Origin: Porticoccaceae bacterium UBA1989
GTDB lineage: Bacteria; Pseudomonadota; Gammaproteobacteria; Pseudomonadales; Porticoccaceae
DNA: 5,769 nucleotides
Direction: 5' to 3'
Assembly (NCBI GenBank): GCA_002335945.1
Contig: DDDD01000009.1
Location: forward strand, 1-5,769
Shown one piece after another: positions 1 through 4,971 of the stretch. The position numbers were made by a program, and so were the translations under genes. Position 1 is the stretch's first letter, and each line of letters starts with the position of its first letter. The notes under the pieces were generated by a model, which was not told where the DNA came from, ran no database searches, and worked only from the letters and a program-made list of their open reading frames with translations.

Positions 1-1118
1 ATTGCCAGTGGCGTATCCTGAGACAGACCTAAACCGCCATACATCTGCATGGCTTCATCGATAATTTTCAGTGCCATGCTCGGTGCTGCAACTTTAATCA
101 TTGAGATATAAGGCTGTGCCGCATCGGTTCCTACATTGTCCATTAGCCAAGCGGCTTTAAGACAAAGCAGACGAGTCATTTCAATATCAATACGCGCCTG
201 AGCAATAATATCCACATTGCCACCCAGCTTAGCCAGTGGGCGACCAAAGGCTTCACGCTCTAATGAACGCTTAGTCATCAGCTTTAACGCAGCTTCAGCT
301 AAACCAATTGAACGCATGCAGTGGTGAATACGGCCAGGCCCTAAACGCCCCTGCGCCACTTCAAATCCACGGCCTTCGCCAAGGATCATATTTTCTTTAG
401 GTACACGCACATCGGTGAAACGCATATGCATATGGCCATGGGGCGCATCATCAATATTAAAAATTTCCATCGCGCGCAGGTTTTGTACGCCGGGCGTTTC
501 GAAGGGAACCAATACTTGCGAATGACGTGAGTGACGCGGTGCGTCTGGATTGGTGTTAACCATCACGATCAGAATCTTGCAGCGCGGATCACCGGCGCCT
601 GAGATCCAGATTTTCTCACCATTAAGTACCCACTCATCGCCGTCAGCAACACAGGACAGCGCAATATTAGTGGCATCAGATGAGGCAACATCCGGCTCAG
701 TCATGGCGTAAGCAGAGCGAATTTCACCGGCTAGAAGCGGCTTTAACCACATCTCTTTTTGCTCTTCAGTGCAGTAGCGGGCCAGTACTTCCATGTTGCC
801 CGTATCTGGAGCAGCACAGTTAAAGACTTCAGGGGCTAGGTGCGAACGGCCTGTCTCTTCTGCAATATAGGCATACTCAACAGTGTTTAAACCATGGCCA
901 CCTTCAAAATGGGTAAGAAAGAAATTCCATAGGTTCTTAGCTTTGGCCTGATCTTTCAGACTCTCTAGAATTTCGGTCTGGCGCTCGGTATAGGTCCAGC
1001 GATCGCCTTTAGCGACCTCGGCATGATACTCGGCTTCTAAGGGCAGAATTTCTGTATCAATAAAATGTTTTACTTCTTCGAGTATGGGTTTGACCTTGTC
1101 GCTAATACCTAAGTCCAT
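1..1118 (-). CDS. Acyl-CoA dehydrogenase, ACAD10/ACAD11-like (3' end missing)
   Basis: This flavoprotein is predicted to catalyse alpha,beta-dehydrogenation of an acyl-CoA in the cytoplasm, passing electrons to electron-transfer flavoprotein. The visible 372 codons show the N-terminal helical domain (about 1-130), the middle-domain FAD/substrate motif AYAMTEPDVASSDATNI (136-152), LNGEKIWISGAGD (165-177), and the C-terminal flavin motif REAFGRPLAKLGG (288-300) leading into QMYGGLGLSQDTP (358-370). TEPDVASSDATNI is characteristic of the ACAD domain of ACAD10/ACAD11-type proteins, which usually end in an ADGPDEVH-like motif supplying the catalytic base. That part lies beyond the left edge, so the catalytic residue cannot be checked. 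The ATG at 1118-1116 is preceded by AGAAGGA (1133-1127) at good spacing. It lies 136 bp downstream of the 379-aa ACAD gene, behind a hairpin terminator, so it may be expressed partly on its own. No strong promoter is visible in the gap. Substrate is unknown. Family assignment is confident. Confidence 0.93.
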   Translation of the reverse strand, partial: MDLGISDKVKPILEEVKHFIDTEILPLEAEYHAEVAKGDRWTYTERQTEILESLKDQAKAKNLWNFFLTHFEGGHGLNTVEYAYIAEETGRSHLAPEVFNCAAPDTGNMEVLARYCTEEQKEMWLKPLLAGEIRSAYAMTEPDVASSDATNIALSCVADGDEWVLNGEKIWISGAGDPRCKILIVMVNTNPDAPRHSRHSQVLVPFETPGVQNLRAMEIFNIDDAPHGHMHMRFTDVRVPKENMILGEGRGFEVAQGRLGPGRIHHCMRSIGLAEAALKLMTKRSLEREAFGRPLAKLGGNVDIIAQARIDIEMTRLLCLKAAWLMDNVGTDAAQPYISMIKVAAPSMALKIIDEAMQMYGGLGLSQDTPLA

Positions 1119-1126
1119 TGTTCTTA

Positions 1127-1133
1127 TCCTTCT
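1127..1133 (-). promoter_or_regulatory. Ribosome binding site of the ACAD11-like gene
   Basis: Read on the minus strand this is AGAAGGA, with the AAGGA core 8 nt upstream of the ATG at 1118-1116. It fixes the start of the partial gene and shows that the gene has its own translation signal. Confidence 0.7.
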
Positions 1134-1207
1134 TATTATGAATTTTTAGTGTTCTGTAATTTGGGTATAGTCTTTGGCTAGCAGACTATTCTAATACAGC
1201 CTGAAAC

Positions 1208-1238
1208 AAAAACGGGGCATCATTTCTGACCACCCCGT
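1208..1238 (-). terminator. Intrinsic terminator after the 379-aa ACAD gene
   Basis: On the minus strand, ACGGGG (1238-1233) pairs with CCCCGT (1217-1212), a GC-rich 6-bp stem that two G-T wobbles could extend. TTTTT (1212-1208) follows directly, then G and TTT. The hairpin begins 17 nt after the TAA at 1257-1255, where a rho-independent terminator is expected. The loop is fairly large (12-15 nt), so termination may be partial. In the opposite orientation the stem is not followed promptly by a T-run, which supports the minus-strand reading. It separates the ACAD pair from the downstream ACAD11-like gene. Confidence 0.6.
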
Positions 1239-1254
1239 CTGTTATCTTTTTTAC

Positions 1255-2394
1255 TTAGTACCCGCTCAGCAGTGCGAAACGATCGGTATGGTAACTGTTA
1301 TCACCAAACATCATCTGTGCTGGACGTGAGCGTTTAATAAAGAAACCAATATCGTATTCATCGGTCATACCAATACCGGCGTGCATCTGAATCGCCTCAT
1401 TAGTAGACAGCTCAGCGACGTCACAAAGCTTGGCTTTCGCCACACTGGCCAGAACTGGGGCGTGTTTATCCCCTTCGTCCATCGCCTGTAACGACTTTAA
1501 TACTACTGACTTACAGAGCTCAACCTGACTCCACCAGTCCGCCGCGCGATGTTGCAGGGCCTGAAACGAACCAATCAGAACACCAAACTGCTTGCGCTCT
1601 TTTAAATATTGCAATGTCATATCAAAGCTCTGCTGGGCCATACCCAGAAGCTCAGCCGACAGGTAAATGTTACCGGCATCCAGCGTAGTGGAAAGCGCTT
1701 TAAAGCCCTTGCCCTCTTCACCCAGTAGTGCGGCCTCGGCCACCTCTACATTGCTAAACTTTAAGTTGGCGTAGTTGCGGGTATCAGTCATTTCAACACG
1801 CTCAACCTCAACACCAGCTGCGGTACGATCCACAACAAACAGGCTAATGCCTTGCATATCTCCCGCTTCACCGGATGTTCTGGCCACAACAATAAGCTTG
1901 TCAGCAGTGCTGCCATCAGCCACAAAACGTTTGGCGCCATTTAAAACATAACCTCCGCCCTGTTTAACCGCGGTCATACTGATCTGCGTGGGTGCATGAT
2001 GGATGCTCTCATCAACGGCCAGTGCCGTGGTGATCTCGCCACCGGCAATAGCGCCCAATAATTCTGTTTTCTGCGCTTCGCTGCCCGCTGCATTAATCGC
2101 TGTTACGCCCAGTATTGCTGTGGCGAAAAGCGGTGAGGCGGTTAATGTGCGACCGGTTTGTTCAACGATCTGACCCATACCCACGTGGCCAAATTCTAAC
2201 CCACCGTAAGCTTCTGGAACCAAAATTGCTGCCCAACCCATGTCGGTCATCTGACCCCAAAGGTTATCGGCGTATCCGGTTTGGCTGCCTGCATCACGCT
2301 GCTTGCGCAGTTCTGCGATTGGGGCAAACTCAGCCAGGAAACCCTGAGCTGATTCTTTGAGCATCTGCTGCTCTTCGTTTAAAACTAATGCCAT
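1255..2394 (-). CDS. Acyl-CoA dehydrogenase family protein, probable non-catalytic partner (PimD/FadE27-like chain)
   Basis: This complete 379-aa ACAD-fold protein has family-typical length: helical N-domain (about 1-120), beta middle domain (about 121-230) and helical C-domain (about 231-379). C-domain flavin motifs are intact: RKQFGVLIGSFQALQHRAAD (267-286) and QMHAGIGMT (336-344). The middle-domain site that normally reads TEPxxGSD is instead AVDESIHHAP (126-135). No catalytic Glu is seen. The C-terminal position reads MMFGDNSYHT (361-370), and helix G reads DAGNIYLSAELLG (239-251) without Glu near its start. Known heteromeric ACADs (FadE26-FadE27, PimC-PimD) have one chain like this, supplying part of the FAD pocket to a catalytic partner; the gene just upstream has exactly the missing motifs. 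ATG at 2394-2392 has AAGG (2407-2404) 9 nt upstream. It lies 70 bp after the 392-aa ACAD gene, very likely in the same transcript, and a hairpin terminator follows. A stand-alone enzyme with Asp as base is possible but less likely. Confidence 0.9.
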   Translation of the reverse strand: MALVLNEEQQMLKESAQGFLAEFAPIAELRKQRDAGSQTGYADNLWGQMTDMGWAAILVPEAYGGLEFGHVGMGQIVEQTGRTLTASPLFATAILGVTAINAAGSEAQKTELLGAIAGGEITTALAVDESIHHAPTQISMTAVKQGGGYVLNGAKRFVADGSTADKLIVVARTSGEAGDMQGISLFVVDRTAAGVEVERVEMTDTRNYANLKFSNVEVAEAALLGEEGKGFKALSTTLDAGNIYLSAELLGMAQQSFDMTLQYLKERKQFGVLIGSFQALQHRAADWWSQVELCKSVVLKSLQAMDEGDKHAPVLASVAKAKLCDVAELSTNEAIQMHAGIGMTDEYDIGFFIKRSRPAQMMFGDNSYHTDRFALLSGY

Positions 2395-2464
2395 GACTCT
2401 GTACCTTTAAATTCTGTTAGTGCACTTGCTTTCTATCTCGGGAAATCCATCTAGGCCAATATTA

Positions 2465-3643
2465 CTAACCGAGGCCGAGGATGTTTTTAGCGATTACGTT
2501 CAGCTGAATCTCTGAGGTTCCGCCTTCGATTGAGTTACCCTTAGTGCGCAACCAGGTGCGCGGCAACCAGCCACCCTTTGAAGCCTCACCACTCCAGACC
2601 ACAGCATCACTACCGTGGATCTTGAGCAATGTTTCGAAGCGACGCTTGTTTAGCTCTGTGCCGTAATACTTCAGCATTGCCGATGTAGCACCTACACCCT
2701 GACCGGATTTAACTTCGTCAGTTACGCGCTCTGCCGTCAGGCCAAAGCAGGCACCATCAATTTCCCAGGTCGCTACTTCTGCACGCAGCATTGGGTTGTT
2801 CATGCGGCCATGTTCAGTACCCAGGGTTTTTGCGGCAAGCTGACCTAGGGTTTCACCGCCAACATCCGCTGAGCCCATGCCACCAATCATCTCGCGCTCG
2901 TGAGTCAGCAAATACTTAGCAATGGTCCAACCATGGTTTATATCGCCCACTACCTGATCTTTCTCAACACGAACATCATCGAGGAAAGTTTCGCAGAACG
3001 GCGAGCTACCAGAAATAAGTTTGATCGGCTTAGGGGTTACGCCGGGAGTCTCCATATCGAAGAGCACCAGACTGATGCCCATTTGCTTCTTGGCTTCTGA
3101 ATCTGTGCGCAACAGGCAGAACATCCAGTCAGCTTTGTCGCCGTAAGAGGTCCATACCTTTTGACCATTGGCGATAAAGTGATCGCCCATATCAACACCC
3201 TTAGACTGCAGGCCGGCCAAATCTGAACCAGCACCAGGTTCAGAGTAACCCTGACACCAGCGAATCTCACCGCGAACAATCGGTGGTAAATGCTGCTGTT
3301 TCAATGCTTCTGAGCCGAATTTAAGCAGTGCAGGCCCAATCATCCAGATACCAAAGCTATCCAGCGGAGAGCGCGCATTGATTTTGGCCAGCTCTTCTTT
3401 TAATACCTTGTGTTCCGCTTTCTCTAAACCGCCGCCACCGTATTCAGTGGGCCAGTCTGGTGCAGTCCAGCCTTTGGCTGCCATGCGATCCATCCACAGC
3501 TTCTGGTCTTCACTGGCGAACTTGTAGTTGCGGCCGCCCCAGCACATATCGTCTCCTCCTGGGGTTGAATGGCGCATTGACTCGGGGCAGTTTTGTTCTA
3601 GCCAATCCCGGGTTTCTTGCCTAAACGCTTGTAAATCACTCAC
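2465..3643 (-). CDS. Acyl-CoA dehydrogenase family protein, probable catalytic chain (PimC/FadE26-like)
   Basis: This complete 392-aa ACAD is predicted to be the catalytic subunit of a heteromeric dehydrogenase with the next gene. The middle domain carries GYSEPGAGSDLAGLQ (132-146) and VWTSYGDKADW (163-173), which bind flavin and acyl-CoA. The classical C-terminal base motif (YEGTSQIQ in medium-chain ACAD) is IEGGTSEIQ (372-380), with the Glu shifted by one. A better candidate base is E249 in LTHEREMIGG (246-255), in helix G, where isovaleryl- and long-chain ACADs and FadE26 (Glu247) carry theirs. The RxQFG flavin motif is absent (GRMNNPMLRAEVATWEID, 279-296), as is the QxxGGxG motif (LLKIHGSDAVVW, 339-350); the partner chain has both. 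The start is GTG (3643-3641) with AGGAG 6 nt upstream; an overlapping ATG is followed at once by TGA. It is first in the leftward operon. The substrate may be steroid side-chain, dicarboxylic or branched acyl-CoA, and is undetermined. Confidence 0.93.
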   Translation of the reverse strand: MSDLQAFRQETRDWLEQNCPESMRHSTPGGDDMCWGGRNYKFASEDQKLWMDRMAAKGWTAPDWPTEYGGGGLEKAEHKVLKEELAKINARSPLDSFGIWMIGPALLKFGSEALKQQHLPPIVRGEIRWCQGYSEPGAGSDLAGLQSKGVDMGDHFIANGQKVWTSYGDKADWMFCLLRTDSEAKKQMGISLVLFDMETPGVTPKPIKLISGSSPFCETFLDDVRVEKDQVVGDINHGWTIAKYLLTHEREMIGGMGSADVGGETLGQLAAKTLGTEHGRMNNPMLRAEVATWEIDGACFGLTAERVTDEVKSGQGVGATSAMLKYYGTELNKRRFETLLKIHGSDAVVWSGEASKGGWLPRTWLRTKGNSIEGGTSEIQLNVIAKNILGLG

Positions 3644-3649
3644 ATTAGT

Positions 3650-3654
3650 CTCCT
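3650..3654 (-). promoter_or_regulatory. Ribosome binding site deciding a GTG start
   Basis: AGGAG on the minus strand lies 6 nt before the GTG at 3643-3641, the only in-frame start that gives a full-length ACAD N-terminus (MSDLQAF). The nearby ATG (3645-3643) is out of frame and runs straight into TGA (3642-3640). It is therefore a start-stop pair overlapping the real start codon, not an alternative start for the protein. Confidence 0.7.
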
Positions 3655-3682
3655 GCTGTAATACACACTTAGAAAGGGTTTG

Positions 3683-3706
3683 AAAACCGACTGCTAAGTC
3701 GATTTT
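3683..3706 (-). promoter_or_regulatory. Hairpin in the presumed leader of the ACAD operon
   Basis: On the minus strand, AAAATCGACT (3706-3697) and AGTCGGTTTT (3692-3683) form a 10-bp stem with one U-G wobble around a TAGC loop. A short T-run forms its 3' arm. It lies 40 nt upstream of the GTG start and downstream of the candidate promoter, so it would be in the mRNA leader. A second CGACT copy (3712-3708, minus) could compete for the same AGTCG arm. It might be a weak attenuator, an mRNA-stabilising stem or a protein-binding palindrome; the sequence does not distinguish these. Confidence 0.4.
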
Positions 3707-3732
3707 TAGTCGCTATTTTTAATGAATTGAAC

Positions 3733-3751
3733 TTACAGTATGTTATTGTAA
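3733..3751. promoter_or_regulatory. 19-bp imperfect palindrome, candidate operator
   Basis: The sequence has the symmetric form TTACAnTAnnnTAnTGTAA, with 7 of 9 base pairs matching between arms. Length and position suit a dimeric repressor of the TetR or GntR type, families that often control acyl-CoA genes. It covers the candidate -10 of the ACAD operon (3750-3745, minus). It does not match the FadR, PsrA or KstR consensus sequences as I know them, so no regulator is named and none is encoded in the window. Confidence 0.4.
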
Positions 3752-3772
3752 CTTTCAAGTATCACTCAACAA
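3745..3772 (-). promoter_or_regulatory. Candidate sigma-70 promoter of the ACAD operon
   Basis: On the minus strand, TTGTTG (3772-3767) and TACAAT (3750-3745) are separated by 16 bp. The -10 matches TATAAT at 5 of 6 positions; the -35 matches TTGACA at only 3 of 6. Transcription would begin near 3738 and give a leader of roughly 95 nt containing the hairpin at 3706-3683. A TTGAAA at 3759-3754 is an alternative -35 but has no good -10 at proper spacing. This is a weak call; placement by an activator is possible. Confidence 0.3.
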
Positions 3773-3810
3773 AAGACGGGTATTCGCGCGGCTTATAAGA
3801 CGGTTTCAGG

Positions 3811-3829
3811 TACCCTAACCGGTCTGGTA
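3811..3829. promoter_or_regulatory. Imperfect palindrome upstream of the reductase promoter
   Basis: TACCCTAACCGGTCTGGTA has the symmetric form TACCnnAnCnGnTnnGGTA, and it ends 8 bp before the proposed -35 of the reductase gene. It overlaps a second, bulged inverted repeat formed by GACGGTT (3799-3805) and AACCGGTC (3817-3824). The position would suit an activator or repressor binding site. Symmetry is partial and could be chance, so confidence is low. Confidence 0.25.
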
Positions 3830-3837
3830 AAAGTCAT

Positions 3838-3865
3838 TAGACACGGCCCGTAAACGACCCATAAT
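3838..3865 (+). promoter_or_regulatory. Sigma-70-like promoter of the reductase/thioesterase unit
   Basis: TAGACA (3838-3843) and CATAAT (3860-3865) are separated by 16 bp, and each matches its consensus hexamer at 5 of 6 positions. Transcription would start near 3872, leaving a very short leader of about 17 nt that contains the ribosome binding site AGAGGG (3879-3884). This is the strongest promoter-like sequence in the intergenic region. Confidence 0.55.
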
Positions 3866-3888
3866 AAAACTAAGAATCAGAGGGAAAT

Positions 3889-4914
3889 ATGACTAACTAC
3901 AGCAACAAAAGCATTGTTCTAGCAAGCCGCCCTGTTGGCGAGCCCATCGCCGACAATTTCAGACTCGAAACCACCGACGTTGCCGGACTCGAAGAGGGCC
4001 AGGTCTTAATCAAAACTCTCTACCTCTCACTCGACCCCTATATGCGCGGCCGCATGAGCGAAGCCAAATCCTATGCTGACCCAGTGGCCATTGGCGAAGT
4101 AATGGCCGGAGAAACCGCCGGTGTTGTGGTTGAATCCAAATCTGATCTCTATGCCGTGGGCGACCACGTCTGTTCGCGCTCTGGCTGGCAGGAGTATTTC
4201 GTCTCCGATGCCAATGACCCAATGACCTACAAAGTCGATGCGGACCTAGTGCCTCTCTCTGCCTATTTGGGTGTTTGTGGCATGCCTGGCCGTACTGCTT
4301 ATTTTGGCCTGCAGAGTGAAGGCAAGCCCAAAGTCGGCGAAACATTGGTGGTCTCAGCTGCCTCTGGTGCCGTTGGCTCAGTGGTGGGTCAAATTGGTAA
4401 GAAGCTCGGCTTACATGTTGTGGGTGTTGCCGGTGGCGAGAAGAAATGCGCCTATGTCAAAGACGAGCTGGGGTTTAATGAGGTCGTTGATTACAAGTCC
4501 GATGACTTAGACACCGCCCTCGCAGCTGCCTGCCCCAATGGCATTGATATCTACTTTGAATCCGTTGGTGGCGCCGTCAGTGAAGCCGTTGCCAAACAAT
4601 TAAACCCTGGCGCACGTGTGCCTATCTGTGGCTTTATCTCCAATTACAACACCAGAGACATTACCACGGCGCGCACGCCCTTCCATATTTTTGGTGAACT
4701 AGAAACGCCACCAGCCCATAAATTTTTCTTGGTATTTGATTACATGAATGAATATGCTGAAGCCAATAAAGCACTCACAGACTGGGTAACCAGCGGTGAA
4801 TTAAAGTATCAGGAAACCATCGTTGATGGCTTGGAAAGAGCGCCAGAATATTTCAGCTGGCTATTTAGCGGCAAGAATTTTGGCAAGCTAGTGGTTAAGG
4901 TTGCAGACCAATAG
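3889..4914 (+). CDS. NADP-dependent oxidoreductase, CurA/YncB family (MDR superfamily, zinc-free)
   Basis: This cytoplasmic medium-chain dehydrogenase/reductase is predicted to use NADPH to reduce the C=C bond of alpha,beta-unsaturated ketones or aldehydes, as CurA, plant double-bond reductases and mammalian PTGR1/leukotriene B4 12-hydroxydehydrogenase do. The family hallmark LSLDPYMRGRM is at 46-56. The cofactor-binding Rossmann domain begins near 150 with SAASGAVGSVVGQIGK (156-171), which holds the AxxGxxG turn. FESVGG (223-228) and the C-terminal segment FGKLVVKV (331-338) are also family-typical. Residues that bind zinc in alcohol dehydrogenases are absent, as expected. The 341-aa length is normal for the family. 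The ATG at 3889 follows AGAGGG closely and gives the usual N-terminus leading to IVLASRPVGEP (9-19). It diverges from the ACAD operon and precedes tesB by 57 bp with no terminator between, so the two are probably co-transcribed. Its role may be enone detoxification or a step in unsaturated-lipid catabolism; the true substrate is unknown. Confidence 0.93.
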   Translation: MTNYSNKSIVLASRPVGEPIADNFRLETTDVAGLEEGQVLIKTLYLSLDPYMRGRMSEAKSYADPVAIGEVMAGETAGVVVESKSDLYAVGDHVCSRSGWQEYFVSDANDPMTYKVDADLVPLSAYLGVCGMPGRTAYFGLQSEGKPKVGETLVVSAASGAVGSVVGQIGKKLGLHVVGVAGGEKKCAYVKDELGFNEVVDYKSDDLDTALAAACPNGIDIYFESVGGAVSEAVAKQLNPGARVPICGFISNYNTRDITTARTPFHIFGELETPPAHKFFLVFDYMNEYAEANKALTDWVTSGELKYQETIVDGLERAPEYFSWLFSGKNFGKLVVKVADQ

Positions 4915-4971
4915 ATTAGTCAGATAACTAAATCCTTTTCAAACACGAAACAACACAGGGAAACCGATTGC

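Noticed and set aside
1141..1207. Promoter for the ACAD11-like gene in the gap after the terminator
   Set aside because: The best minus-strand pair (TTAGAA and TATACC, 19 bp apart) matches the -35 at only half its positions and has poor spacing; not strong enough to list.
2115..2360. Plus-strand open frame opposite the 379-aa ACAD gene
   Set aside because: It is antisense to a clear ACAD, its product has no recognisable domain and is rich in Arg, Pro and Cys as shadow frames often are, and no convincing ribosome binding site precedes it.
2395..2464. Possible terminator or promoter between the two paired ACAD genes
   Set aside because: No GC-rich stem with a T-run and no paired hexamers were seen, consistent with the two genes being on one transcript.
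2900..3279. Open frames overlapping the 392-aa ACAD gene, on the plus strand (2900-3100) and in another minus-strand frame (3037-3279)
   Set aside because: Both lie wholly inside a well-supported ACAD coding region and show no family motif.
3818..3829. FadR-like half site ACCGGTCTGGTA near the reductase promoter
   Set aside because: Only the left half resembles the GGTC core of an E. coli-type FadR site; the matching right half is missing, so I do not call FadR control.
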